Shown: positions 1-12,227 of the stretch, piece by piece | How positions within the stretch are numbered: the first letter of the stretch is position 1 | Layout of the letters: each line of letters opens with the position of its first letter | Source of the DNA: Ceratothoa steindachneri | Taxonomy: Eukaryota > Arthropoda > Malacostraca > Isopoda > Cymothoidae | Assembly (NCBI GenBank): GCA_963969495.1 | Contig: OZ018327.1 | Coordinates: 31,565,175-31,629,174 of the forward strand | DNA length: 64,000 bases | Reading direction: 5' to 3' | The notes under the pieces: generated by a model | Told to the model about the DNA's origin: nothing | Seen by the model: only the letters and a program-made list of their open reading frames with translations | Database searches by the model: none | Made by a program: the position numbers and the translations under genes

Positions 1-1600
1 TAAGAGAAAAACCATGCCTCGCTCACCCAGGTGTCGAAGCATGGCGTACAGGACATCGCCCGGACCATGGGCGGTGTCCGCGCACCAAGCAAGATCGGAA
101 CGCAACTCACTAACAGGAAACCTGTCGTTGAAGGGTTCTCCGCCTCTGGAGGTAAAGTCCAGTCGGCGGCCTTCCTCGACATCACGATGTGCATTGAATG
201 CTGGCGGAGCAGCATCCCGACTAGAGAATGCGGAGAAAGCGGTCGCGAAGGATTCCGTCACGGACGCGGGGTCCGAGATTGCGGTCCCATCTTCTGGAGA
301 ACGGGAGTGGGGTGCTGCGAGAACTTGCCCCAAATCCTTTTGACTCGCTTCCACACCTCTGCTAGAGGGGTATTCCCGTTAAGCAAAGAAATATATGCCC
401 ACCATGAAGAGCGGCGGGTGTGCTTCGAAATATACCAGAACCTAGCCCGACGAAATTCACCCGCAGTGAAATTGTTCGGGCGGCACTTTTAGCGCATGTA
501 GGCATAGCGCTTCTGCTTGAGGGCGGTCTCACACTCGGCTGGCCACCATGGAAGTGGTCGGCGTGCAAAACGGCCAGACTTTCTACGAAAAGTAGCTAGG
601 CACACGGCGATGAGGTTGCCGGAGGACTCAACGGCCTCATCTACCGACCTAAACTCCTTGAATGAGATAGAGAATTCAGTCATTTCCTGAAATGCAGACC
701 ACCGCGCCGCCGCAAAGCATCACTGGGGCGGGCTCTCGGGCGGCAGCGGTCCAGAAAATGATATTTGAATGGGAAAGTGATCACTACCATGGATGTCATC
801 GACCACTCCCCAATCAAAATCGGGTTGTGCATCCAGAGAGCACAAATAAAGATTGAGGCAGGAAAATGAAGTGGTTGTCCGGCAGTGATACGTAAACTCA
901 TCCACATTTAGGACATCTATCTCAAGCTCTTCGATCAGGTCAGCAAGGACTTGACCCCGGGGATTGATAGAGTAGTCTCCTCTCCGGTTAGAGAGATTTG
1001 GAGGGTCCCCTTTGAGAGCACAGGGGAAGGGACCTCCATTTTTCCTGTGGAGCTGCCCGAGGGTGGCTCCGACGATGGACGAGGGGAAATTGAGGGAATA
1101 TTTTTTTTCTCATCATTGGGCATGGTGAACCTAATTTTACGGGAAGCAAACGCTAATCACCCCTTGCAGTGCGTGTGGGGCTGGCAGAGCCAGGTGCCGC
1201 CTGGTCACCTGGCAGCCCTTCAGCTTGGCGGCTCCACCTTGGGCACGGCGTAAAAAAAAGGTAGTGAAGTGAGAAGGAAAAGGGATGTGATGAAGGTATG
1301 GGTGGGGATGAAGCAGGTTGTTTAAAACCCACCATCCCAAACCGGAGCTCAGGGGTGAGGGAACATTGTCCCCTCCCCCCTCAGCCCCGATCTGGGATAG
1401 TTGGCTGAGAAGGAGGTCAGCATCTACCCTGAGAAAATAGAGGCCGACCAGAGAAAGTTGTGGGAGAGGTTGTAGGGGAAGTGAGGAAATAGGGGAGAAA
1501 TACAGGCTGTCTGAAAAAAGGAGAAGATGCTAAGCTGGGGCCGAACGGAGCGCTGGATCCCGTCAACACGGCGGCCAGGATGGCAAATCGCCGCGCCCTT
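1..1600 (-). mobile_element. I-type LINE copy A, 3'-cut by window edge, internally deleted
   Basis: This is a second copy of the element at 12228-19025. Bases 1-980 align with 14747-15686 of that element (start of the RT region back to the end of the endonuclease). Bases 977-1600 align with 18353-19025 (5' region). About 2.67 kb that would hold most of the endonuclease and all of ORF1 is missing, and the join lies in a shared CTCC. Minus-strand reading frames still carry family signatures such as FRSVDEAVE and ARRPLPWW at about 490-680, broken by frameshifts. The similarity to the long copy stops at the same point on its 5' side in both, near 1600 and 19025, so this is probably the true 5' end of the family. 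It is non-functional. The left end is cut by the window. Confidence 0.85.
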
Positions 1601-2825
<1,225 letters not shown>

Positions 2826-2846
2826 CAATTCAGGCATCAAAGGGTT

Positions 2847-2953
2847 AACGCATGCTTGGGAAGCCGACGCTATAGCCTCGATCTGACCAATTTCAAGCCA
2901 CTTTGAATCTTAAACGCATGCATGTGGAGCCGACGCTATGGCCTCGGTCTGAC
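2847..2953. repeat. Two-copy direct repeat, 66-bp spacing
   Basis: Bases 2847-2887 and 2913-2953 are diverged copies of the same roughly 41-base phrase. Both start AACGCATGC and contain GCCGACGCTAT and GCCTCG, followed by TCTGAC. It may be the remnant of a short tandem array. Just downstream, near 2984-3030, a shorter phrase (AACGCAACTA..ACGACTTAAGTAA) is also present twice. Confidence 0.75.
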
Positions 2954-3384
2954 GAGGAAGACAGGAACTTCCACTTGTAAAATAACGCAACTATACGACT
3001 TAAGTAACGCAACTACTACGACTTAAGTAAATATTATGGAGAATAGACAAGAAAGATCGAGAGAAGACAAAGAAAACAGACAAAGAACGCGTCAGAAAAA
3101 GAGAAAAACGATTATTTTCACTTCACGAAGGGATCTCCGCCATGAAGCCGAAGAGAAAAATAAATAAATCTTTAGTGTGAAGATGGAAGTGAAAATGCGT
3201 GGAAGATATACAGTTGTGGATCCACTTGCTGACGTTTTGGGGGCCGGGAGGGCACTAGTAGGATGGAGAGGTGGACGTGCCAAATCAAGATAAGGTTTCC
3301 ATGGAGACCCTGCGGTCAGTGTTGGGTGTGGAATGCTGACGTCGGGGTCGCCTTATCAACTAGGGAGGACCGTCTATGGTAAGC
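2954..3384. other. Gene-free stretch
   Basis: Purine-rich sequence near 3040-3180 and unassigned sequence up to the G-rich minisatellite. No coding or RNA signal is seen. Confidence 0.4.
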
Positions 3385-3895
3385 GGCCATACTTGGAAGG
3401 GGGTAAAGGGTCATACATGGAGGGGGGAGGGGTAAAGGGTCATACATGGAGGGGGAGGGGTAAAGTGTCATAAATGGAGGGGGGGGGAGGTCATACATGG
3501 AAGAGGGTAAGAGCATACTTGGAGGGGGGTAAGAGGTCATACTTCGAGGCAGAATAAGAGGTCATACTTGTAGGGGAGAATATGAGGTCATACTTGTAGG
3601 GGAGAATATGAGGTCATACTTGTAGGGGAGAATATGAGGTCATACTTGTAGGGGAGTATGGGGTCATACTTGTAGGGGAGTATGGGGTCATACTTGGAGG
3701 GAATAAGAGGTCATACTTGTATGGGGGAGTATGAGGTCATACTTGTAGGGGGACTAAGGACATACTTGTAGGGGGACTGAGAGGTCACACTTGTAGGGGG
3801 ACTAAGAGGTCATACTTGTAGGGAGAATAAGAGGTCATAATTGTAGGGGGGACTAAGAGGTCTTACTTGTAGGGGGAGTATAGAGTCATACTTCG
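3385..3895. repeat. G-rich minisatellite, unit about 25-33 bp
   Basis: At least 17 imperfect copies of a unit built around GGTCATACTTGTAGGGG, with spacers of variable length (AGAATATGA, ACTAAGA or AGTATGG). The left end uses GGAGGGGG variants and the right end uses GTAGGGGG variants, so copies near each other are more alike. The plus strand is strongly G-rich. Open frames across it have no credible protein and are a by-product of the repeat. Confidence 0.93.
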
Positions 3896-4230
3896 AAGCT
3901 TAGAGCTTTTAGGGCGACACACACTGAGAAAACGATACGTCTGAGGTCTGGTTACCACGACAACCAGGCGTCGCCTGGCCCTGGGTAGAGGGTACGGTGG
4001 TGCCCGGATTCTACCCGCCTCCTTTCGGGTCAATCCTGTGGCACTGGCAGCGCCTGCTAAGATCCATTCCATGAGTAAGGGAGTGATAAGGAAAACCAAC
4101 GGGAGCATCCCCGCTGGGTGTTTCATTTTAGTAAAAGGGGTGAAAGAAGGGGAAGGGAAAGCTAGCCTAGTGTGCTTTAAGCACCAGGGACCAATGCTCA
4201 TGACTTGCCTCCATTCCTCAAGGAAACCCA

Positions 4231-4590
4231 ATACCTCCCCGACCCTTGTACATAAGGTTGTCCCTAGTACATCCCCACCTTTGTAATTACGGTTGACTTC
4301 AGTATTTCCCCCGCCCCTTGTACTTAAGGTTGACCCCAATCCCCCCCCGCACCTTGTACTTAAGGTTGACCCCAGTATCTCCCCCGCACCTTGTACTTAA
4401 GGTTGACCCCAGTATCTCTCCCGCCCCTTGTACTTAAGGTTGACCACATTACCTCCCCGCCCCTTGTACTTAAGGTTGAGCCCAGTATCTCCCCGACCCT
4501 TGTACTTAAGGTTGAGCCCAGTATCTTCCCGACCCTTGTACTTAAGGTTGACCCCAGTACCTCCCCGACCCTTGTACTTAAGGTTGACGT
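4231..4590. repeat. C-rich minisatellite, unit 36-37 bp, about 10 copies
   Basis: Copies of a unit containing CCTTGTACTTAAGGTTGA followed by CCCCAGTATCTCCCC-like spacer begin at about 4245, 4280, 4317, 4354, 4390, 4427, 4464, 4500, 4536 and 4571. The first two are the most diverged. The open frame across the array repeats a short Leu-Lys-Val motif only because the unit length is often near a multiple of three. It is not credible as a gene. Confidence 0.93.
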
Positions 4591-4705
4591 TAGTACGGAT
4601 ATATTAATATTTCATCTATCTATGTTATTCTCCATGTCTATTCTTTCCACACAAGTTTCTCCGTTAGTTTTCCTCTTTTTTTCGCTAGCGAGTGCTTGCA
4701 AGAAC

Positions 4706-4870
4706 ACAGGCTATATTAAAATAAACAAAAACAAACAAACAAAAAGTAAAAGCAAACTAAACGCCAACAAAAACAACTAAACCTAAGAAATAAACGAGTC
4801 ATGCTCTGGCGTCGGAGATAGGCTTCTCCCTCAAAAACAATCGAAATCAAATAGGCCGTACGGCCTACTT
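4706..4870 (-). mobile_element. I-type LINE 3' UTR fragment
   Basis: The phrase AGGCTATATTAAAA, then an A-rich run, then CTCTGGCGTCGGAGATAGGCTT parallels the 3' UTR of the copy at 12290-12420 and those at 24290-24410 and 24470-24650. No coding sequence remains. The similarity is short and partly low-complexity. Confidence 0.45.
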
Positions 4871-5226
4871 GTGGGCGTTCCCCATCGTTATCTCGCTCCA
4901 AGTCTTTGATAAAAATAACTGGTATTAAATACAAACGGACACATGAAGCCCCAACTTCAACAAACTGTAGAGGTGTACCGAAGCTGGAATTTGCTTCGGC
5001 AGATTGCATCGTTTTTTATTTGACTCATCCACTAGTATACCTACTGTCGAATCCAGTATTAATTTAATGAATGTTAATGCTATTTGCTACATTTTTCAAC
5101 ATGTCTTAACTTATTGGCTTTAATGTTTGAGATTTGATATATCTTGTAATCTTGTTGAAGTAAAAATGCCGAGAGAAAGTAGGAACTTCATAGGAGATTA
5201 CTTCAAAGTTAGTTAGGAAGATGCGA

Positions 5227-5286
5227 TTTTTTTTTTGATTTTTTTTTTAAGAGCTCATCTGGCGACTGCCTACTTGGGCATTAGTC
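5227..5286 (-). mobile_element. 60-bp LINE 3'-tail insertion with 13-bp target-site duplication
   Basis: Two T-runs on the plus strand are followed by AGAGCTCATCTGGCGACTGC, the 3' terminus of the I-type LINE family. The insert is flanked by the perfect duplication TAGGAAGATGCGA at 5214-5226 and 5287-5299. This is the signature of target-primed reverse transcription that stopped after copying only the tail. The insertion splits the BED-finger exon of the hAT gene. Confidence 0.9.
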
Positions 5287-5609
5287 TAGGAAGATGCGAG
5301 CAAAGCAATTTGTATATTATGTGGTTCTCTCACGAGGTAGCCGAAAACAACACAAAATGACAACTAATATTCATAATCATCTCAGAAAAGTGCATAATAC
5401 TGTTTACAATAGGATCGTTATTGCTGAAACTACATCTTCAAAAGAAGAACCAGCTTAACAAACTTTGACAATTACACAGTTCTGCAAAACTACTTCAATG
5501 ACCAGCTCTGAAACTCAAAAAGGATCATGTGACGAATCTGAGCAAGATTCCAGCCATAAAGAGGAAATAAAGCTCGCACATATCAGTGCCAGGGACTTCA
5601 ACAAGACAG

Positions 5610-5906
5610 GTAAGTCCAAGCTTTATTAGATATGGGGTAAAACAAAAACTCAAACACAAAAGGTTACTACTATTAATTTCAATTAACCTGTATGTTTTTA
5701 TTATTGAAGAATATTGTTAGTAGCTTGTATGTTTTTAGAACTAAAAAGTAAAAATTAGTTTTAACTTTTTAATACAGGTGCATTGCACCTCGTGATCCCC
5801 CACTCCATTCCATCATGCTAGTTCTAGTACTAACGCCTCAAATAACAAGTGATCATTTTCTAAGTATGTTTTTAGAACTAAAAAATGTACTTTCATTTTG
5901 TTTCAG
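5610..5906 (+). other. Probable intron 1 of the BED-hAT gene (297 bp)
   Basis: The donor GTAAGT at 5610 follows a coding stretch ending in ..DFNKT. The acceptor TTTTGTTTCAG ends at 5906, and hAT-like coding resumes directly after it. The intron is AT-rich and contains an AGGTGC/GCACCT inverted pair near 5778. Confidence 0.75.
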
Positions 5907-7367
5907 GCATGGTTAAAGGAAATTCTGACGAGAAAATAGGAATGGCCACAAGACCACCCTAAGGCACAGAGTATTACGAAATGCATTGCTGAAATGATCT
6001 GCTTAGATCTTCAGCCCTACTCTATTTTCGAGGATGTAGGCTTTCAACGGCTCGTAAGGCAGTTGCCTCCAAACTATAAAATGCCTTCTCGAAAACACTT
6101 TTCTACTAATGTTTCTCTGATGTACGAAACTGTTAAAGCTAAATTAAAGTATGAATGAGAGCAAATAGACTTATCAGTCTAACTACAGATGGTTGGACAT
6201 GCCAACAAATCACCAATCCTTCAACAGTTTGACTGATAAATTTTTGACACCCGACTATAAAATCAAAAATCTCATCTTACAAGTGACTTACTTTCCTGGT
6301 GCTCATACAGGTAGCAATATCTGCAAATTTTTAAAAGATTCATTGCAAACATGGGAAATCCTACAAGAAAAAATAAACATGTTCTTGACAGATAATGCAG
6401 CTAATGTTCTGGCAGGTATTAGAGCTGGCAGATAATAAGCATTTGCCTTGTGCAATACATACAATGCAACTTTGCATCCAGAACAAGCTCTTCAAAGAAC
6501 AAAGGTCAGTAAATGATATGCTTGCTGTATTTCAAGCATTAGCAGGTCACTTCCACAACTCTACAAGTGGATTTGCAAAATTAAAGAAATACAGAAACGT
6601 CTAAATCTACCAGAACATGTCATTATTCAGGATTTTTCTACTAAGTGCAACTCAACATACTACAAGCTTGAAAAATTTTGCGAGCAAAAGAAAGCTATAT
6701 TGCATTTCAAGAAATCGGACAAATCTGAGTGCTGCAACAGAAAATCAGTAGCAACTTGTTGAAATGGTAGTCTGTAGTTAAACAATTAGAAAAAGCTACG
6801 AAGGATACGAGTGCAGACAAAGCATGCATATCTCAAATCCATACCTTTCATATATTCTATGAACAAATTTCTTGAATATGCATATGAAACAGCAACAGGA
6901 ATAAAAACTATTGTTGAAGAACTCAAAACAGACTTTCTGAAACGTTTTGAGAAATATAAAAGAAATGATAGTCTTTAAATTGCAATGATTCTTGATCCTC
7001 GTTTCAAGCTAAAATTTGTTGATGAGAATAATAGAACCATAATGAAAGAGGTTCTCCTCGCACAATATTTCCGCTTCCATTCAGTTTCACCATTACATTC
7101 ATAAGGAACTCTAGTGGTTAGAAATGATTCAAAGGAAAGTTATGAAACACCTAGAACAGATTCAGACTCAGAAGAATCACTTGTGTTGTCAGACTCTGTT
7201 GCTTCACCAGCTAAAAAGATGAAGTTAAAAATGATGAACATGGATGTATCCAGCTTCTTCCAAAAGGGCTTGGAAGAATCTGAAGAGAGAGAAACCACAG
7301 CAAAGAAAGGATGCAGAAAAAGGAAACAATCATCTACAATTCCAAAGACTGAAATCATAAGAAAATG

Positions 7368-7566
7368 GTAAGAACTAAGAACATAACTATGGTTAAACTT
7401 AAAAGATGAAACTATGTAGTATGTAGTGGTGATTAGGTGTTCATTAACTGATATACCATACTTCAATGTTACAGTTTATTTTAGTTAAATAACCTTGCAT
7501 AAATTCAATCATCCTAAAATTAACTTCCTAATGCATCTCATAAATCACACCCATATTTCATTTCAG
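7368..7566 (+). other. Probable intron 2 of the BED-hAT gene (199 bp)
   Basis: The donor GTAAGA at 7368 and the acceptor TTTCATTTCAG ending at 7566 join EIIRK to CMDEVNFYPSLP in one frame. This restores the approach to the hAT dimerisation domain. Confidence 0.8.
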
Positions 7567-7860
7567 TATGGATGAAGTCAACTTCTACCCAAGTCTTCCA
7601 CATCTTTCAATGAAAGAATACCCTTACAAATGGTGGAGTGCATACAAGTATGCATGGACGGAAAAAGATAGTAATCGCTGGGACTTGACCAGGTTTGGTA
7701 GGAAAATTCTCTCTGCACCTCCATCATCAGTCATGAGTGAAATGATATTCAGCACAACAGGGCACATTTACGAAGTGAAGCAGACTGCTTGCTGAACATG
7801 GGGAACAGATTGCTTTTTTTAACTATAATTTGAAAACTTACATTATGTAACATCTTAACA

Positions 7861-8789
7861 TTCCATTGTTTAGATATCCATAGTATAATAACATGTAAAG
7901 GAAACCTTTTTACTTGCCTTTAATTCTTCACATTTGTTCAAAAACATCTAATATTTTTTTAGATTAGTTCAGTCTTATAACTTTAACAGTAATAATGTAT
8001 TAATTCTTTAAGAGTAATAATTGTATTAATTTCTATGTTAGCTATAATTAACAAATGGAGGAATAATATTTAGTTGCACTTACATTTCATTGTTTTTAAT
8101 GAAATACTTTTTTTGTAATTTGTATACGGTGATGTGAATGATGAATGAATAGTTTGAATAAAAATACTTATTCTCACTCTTTTCATTACAGTCTGAAAAA
8201 ATGGGATGGACGGACAGACAGAGAGAATGCGCCACTTGGGAGAGGAAAATTTGCATAGTAACGACATTTGACCCTAAGCTGAGAGCGCTATCAAGTGTGG
8301 CTTTATCAGTGTGACGATGAAACTTACGATTGTTCCGTCCCATCTGACCGCATGGCAGACACGTCATTGAAATGTACGGGCGTGGGCTTGGGATAGGGTG
8401 GGCTTGGGATAGGGTGTGTGTGTTTGTGTGTGTATGTTTGTGTGCGTGTGTACTAGCTGGTGCTTCAATCATTACCTTGTACTTTGTTACCTTCGAATTT
8501 TTCTTCAACCGAAGTCAGCAACTCTCAGAAAGACTGCTAAGTCATGTGATCTTCTCCAGAGGTCTCGTAGAGGTTACAGTGAGAGGTTCTGAGATAGGCG
8601 AGAGGTGGGACAGGGTGGTTGCTGAATGTGGCGCCGGGTAGAGTGTGGATCTATTTTTGTATTCATGTTGTGTACAAATCGCCCCCGGCTAGTGAAACTA
8701 GTTTGGCGATCTACGTTGGCTTCGGATTTGTGGATATCGGGGAAGGGGACGTGTCTATTTTATAGTGTTCTGGTTCAATGGTTGTGGAA
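7861..8789. other. Gene-free stretch
   Basis: AT-rich sequence to about 8200, then a GT-rich patch at 8395-8455 in which the phrase GGGCTTGGGATAGGGTG occurs twice in tandem. No gene is recognised. The open frames here show no family resemblance. Confidence 0.45.
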
Positions 8790-9800
8790 AAGAGGGTCCT
8801 TGCTTAACAATCGAGGCGTATGACGTTTCAAGGCCACGCTGGGCGCTAGAGGACAAAGCTCATCGACTCGCGCAAAAACCTGGGTCAACAGCCTGAACGG
8901 CCAGGAGCTCCTCTAGTAGACGCCACATTGCTTCGATAAAGCAGTTTGCATATCTCTGCGATACACACAATGGCAGCAATTTGACAACACTTAAGGTAAA
9001 CTCGAGTTACACGTCTACACAAGCGATTCGCATGCACGAAACAGTGGCAGTAGTAGCTTGTCCGCGGCAGTAGCACGAATACCTCGACATGGTAGCGATA
9101 CCGACCGGTCCGCACCGACTCAAGGAGCCTACCACAGTCCAACATACAGTGTAGGGTGCGTATCGAGACCCCTCCCCGTTTTCTCATCACACGCTCGACC
9201 TTGACCGTAGCGTGGTCAGTCAGCTTTAAGATGATGTCTTCCAAGGAGTAGTCCCCGAGTTGCCACCCCTTTGACAAAATTCATGGTAAAGTGTGGGGTC
9301 ACCTTCACACACTCAGTGAGGGACCCGCGTAACAGAAGCTTCGCTCATGATACAAGCAACTTTAGCCTTCCTAACATTTTTCTGGGTCTTCCCGCTCGAT
9401 GGCACGTTGGGGCCGGTCGTGCCGGTCTTGGCCTGGTCGCTTGCCGAAACAACAACATACAACCGTCCCAGCAGCCCCCTAGGAAGGAGGAGCCCATAGT
9501 CTCATTTGACTTCGTAGGTTTCCCTCTCCTTTTTCGAGAAGATGTTGTGGAGTGAACTCTCTACCTCCGGAAGGACTCCAGACCGACCACACTCAGCTCG
9601 ATCGTTCTCCGAAATGGAGATTTAGGCCGACAAGGGGGCACCAGGCGTAAGAGGAGGTCTTTCGTCTCCTTGTGAGTCCTAGGGTCCTGTGTTGCCTTGG
9701 GAGTCCATGCTCGCCGACAAGGAAGAGCCTACCTCTGGGGCTGGGACACATCGGGGATCATCTCCACCTCATCAGGGACATCTAATTCCCCCCCCCCTCC
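8790..9800 (-). mobile_element. I-type LINE fragment B (ORF1 region)
   Basis: Aligned with about 16670-17880 of the long copy. The minus frame at 9277-8885 reads YSLEDIILKLTDHATVKVERV, matching the ORF1 nucleic-acid-binding region (DITLELADHGAVKVERV) of the long copy. It is followed by remnants of the CCHC knuckles (YYCHCFVHANRLCRR). Bases 9480-9800 match the ORF1 leader region (GAAATGGAGA, GGGGCACC). It is decayed by stops and frameshifts, and its 5' side abuts the tail of another copy at 9826. Confidence 0.8.
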
Positions 9801-9825
9801 CAAGGGTGTACGGTATCCATACATT

Positions 9826-10400
9826 TTTTTAATAGCGCCCATCTGGCGACGGTTACAAGGGCAATGGATGCGGTATATCCTTACAGCCTAATGGTGGGCT
9901 TGAGGAGCATGCGACCAAATCCAAAGAGTAATAAAATGGAGGCCAAATTGTACAAAAAGCCACAGTCAACAAGTGTGTGCACGAAAATGTCCAGAGTCCA
10001 AGGGACAAACGGTAGCGACCCCGCTCGTCCCACTACCGGGACAGGTAACATGCGCGGAGATCCCTCAGACCCCTGGCTACACCATCCAGCCTCTTGCAGG
10101 AACATAAAGAGGGGGGGATCCTCATAGGAAATAAGTGGCTGCATAGTGCAAGGGGCCCGAACCAGCTCCCCCAGACCAAGTGAAACAGTTAAGTCACTTC
10201 AGCGAGCTAGGGCCTCCCTATTTCCATTCAGGGCCGCTAGTAGGACGTGCCGTTCCTCCACTACCAGATTTAACAATCTGCATAGGGTACCCAGCCCCTT
10301 CGAGGTAAACACGTGTAGGGTATAGTGGTGAATAGACACATTTTCTTCCTGATTAACGTGGGATCCGAAACACGAATGGCAGCCGTGAGATCGGCCCTAA
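9826..10400 (-). mobile_element. I-type LINE fragment, 3' end with conserved tail
   Basis: It begins on the plus strand with TTTTTTAATAGCGCCCATCTGGCGAC, the shared 3' tail. Near 9960-10080 it matches the ORF2 C-terminal coding region of the long copy (12490-12600): ACGGTAGCGACCCCGC and CCGGGACAGGTAACATGCGC. Beyond about 10100 the similarity becomes weak, so the inner boundary is uncertain. Confidence 0.75.
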
Positions 10401-11320
10401 TCGAGACCATCTAGCCAATTACCCAGCCAATATGGCTTGACTTTGCTGTAGAAGAAATAAAATCCTAGGGATAAAAAAAAAGGTGTGAACGGTACAAGTT
10501 AGTAATAAGAATTAAAAATGGCCGCTACTCGGTTGTTTACGAAGACTGAAGATGGGGTAAATTGGGGAAAGGGGGTGTGCATGCGGACCTGGGCTGTGGC
10601 CGATCGATGGCGCTCCTGGCATAATGCCCATTCATGAACTGGGGGGGGGGGGTATACTTGTGGAGGGAGGGGGGAGTGAGACACTCTCCTTTATTTACTT
10701 CCGACTCGGAAGACACCGACGATTGAACCCCCCTTTGGGACCCCTCCCTCTTGATTGAGATTGGCGCAGTTTCCATTTTGGACTTAAAATGCTTCAAAGT
10801 TCGTAGATGAGTTCTATTTCCCCTTAAAGATGGGGAAATAGAATATGGGGTTTATAAAAGCGCCGCTCCCTCCCAAAGGGATTTCCAAGTTAATTAAATC
10901 ATGATAAATAGACTAATTATAATTGGGGCCACTATTATTTGAATGGGGACCTCAAATAGACTTAAATGGGCGGGTATTTATTTTAAGGGTTCATTTGGTG
11001 ACTGCCGTTAAAGGCATAAATCTCATTAATTTTACTATAAAGAACAAAAAAAAAAACAGAACAAAATACAGACTAGACATAAAGAAAAACGCAGAAGATG
11101 GGGCCGGCTCCAGCGTAGGCCCCCCCAATTGGCGGGAATGCAGTGACTGCATTGTTGCGAAAAAACAGCTGCATTTTTCGAAATATTGAAGAGGCCACAA
11201 GAAATTGAAGAGTCGCGTTAGGGTGGAAAATGAATGGAGTGAATCGTTCAAAATCATGAATGAAAGGAGGAAAGATGTAGGAGGGAGAGGCACGGGTGCG
11301 AGGTTTATGATGGATGGGGG
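10401..11320. other. Largely unassigned, with a possible LINE tail
   Basis: A diverged copy of the LINE tail may lie at about 10975-11040 (TTTTAAGGGTTCATTTGGTGACTGCCGTTAAAGGCATAA, written here only as an alignment region). A run of ten or more G lies near 10640. No gene is recognised. Confidence 0.4.
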
Positions 11321-11325
11321 ATAAA

Positions 11326-11735
11326 TTGGTGTGCATAATTGTATTCTGATCACCTGATGATAAATGGCGAGTTGGTGTGCATAATTGTATTCTACCTGAT
11401 GATGAATGGCGAGTTGGTGTGCCTAATTGTATTCTATCTGATGATGAATGACGAGTTAGTGTGCATAATTGTATTCTATCTGATGATGAATGACGAGTTA
11501 GTGTGCATAATTGTATTCTACCTGATGATGAATGGTGAGTTGGTGTGCATAATTGTATTCTACCTGATGATGAATGGTGAGTTGGTGTGTATAATTGTAT
11601 TCTACCTGATGATGAATGGCGAGTTGGTGTGCATAATTGTATTCTATCTGATGATGAATGACGAGTTAGTGTGCATAATTGTATTCCGATCACTTGATTT
11701 TGAATTGGTGTGCGTAAATGTATTCCGATCACTTG
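11326..11735. repeat. 42-bp minisatellite, about 10 copies
   Basis: The unit contains GTGTGCATAATTGTATTC, then TACCTGATGATGAATGGCGAGTTG, with period 42. The first and last units are longer or diverged (CCGATCACTTGAT variants). Because 42 is a multiple of three, long frames stay open on both strands, giving repeated MMNGELVCIIVFYL on plus and a Ser/His/Thr-rich repeat on minus. I read both as by-products rather than genes. Confidence 0.95.
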
Positions 11736-11848
11736 ATGTGAGTGGCAGAGTGAAAGTGATTTTCAAATGCGAATCGAAAAGGCTTCGACAAGCGCAGAAG
11801 AGAATTACAAAACCTCGCATTGAAAAACACTTAGACGGGCGATTTTAA

Positions 11849-12227
11849 GAGGAGCAAGCCTTGAAAGTGACCAAATGGGATAAATGTTAAGAAATGAGCT
11901 TTATTAACGTCCGTACTTTGCGTCTATGCTTCTCATTTGCGAAGCAACTGCTTTAATGAGGGGTAAATTTGTGTAAATTAATGGGGGAAAGAACGAAACA
12001 CGATCTATTTTCGTGAAGGGAAAATAAATCGATCGAGAGGTGTCGAGTTACATACATCTCACTCAGAGTATTGCTCAGATGCAGACTAACGAGGTGCTTC
12101 TTTCATTTTGCCATACTTTGTCTAAAAATACACGATTAAAGATTTATGACCCCTTCACACGAGGCAACCATTCCTCCCTGCCCAAGTCACCCAACAGGTC
12201 ATTCCTCGTCATGGCCACACCGATTTA
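11849..12227. other. Gene-free stretch
   Basis: Unassigned sequence between the minisatellite and the 3' tail of the long LINE. No coding, RNA or repeat signal was recognised. Confidence 0.4.

Larger units (their letters stand above)
5166..7860 (+). pseudogene. BED-finger hAT transposase (ZBED-like), intron-containing, degenerate
   Basis: hAT transposases cut and paste DNA in the nucleus through an RNase H-like core and dimerise through a C-terminal domain. The ATG at 5166 opens MPRESRNFIGDYFKVS, the start of a BED zinc finger. It continues after an inserted LINE tail as KAICILC (C-x2-C) and HNHLRKVH (H-x4-H) near 5300-5390. Exon 2 (from 5907) has the hAT-typical AEMICLDLQPYSIFEDVGF, then MFLTDNAANV and LPCAIHTMQLCIQ near 6370-6470. 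The last exon (from 7567) holds the dimerisation block: YPYKWW, ILSAPPSSVMSEMIFSTTG and, after a frameshift, GEQIAFFNYNL. Stops and frameshifts (for example near 5320, 5960, 6150 and 7790) make it non-functional. The introns recall ZBED-type host genes, but this copy could equally be a decayed transposon. No terminal inverted repeats were identified. Confidence 0.85.

Noticed and set aside
4391..4780. 129-residue plus-strand protein with repeated Leu-Lys-Val-Asp
   Set aside because: By-product of the C-rich minisatellite, followed by low-complexity Lys/Asn.
11073..11848. 219-residue minus and 169-residue plus proteins
   Set aside because: Both are translations of the 42-bp minisatellite, whose unit length is a multiple of three.
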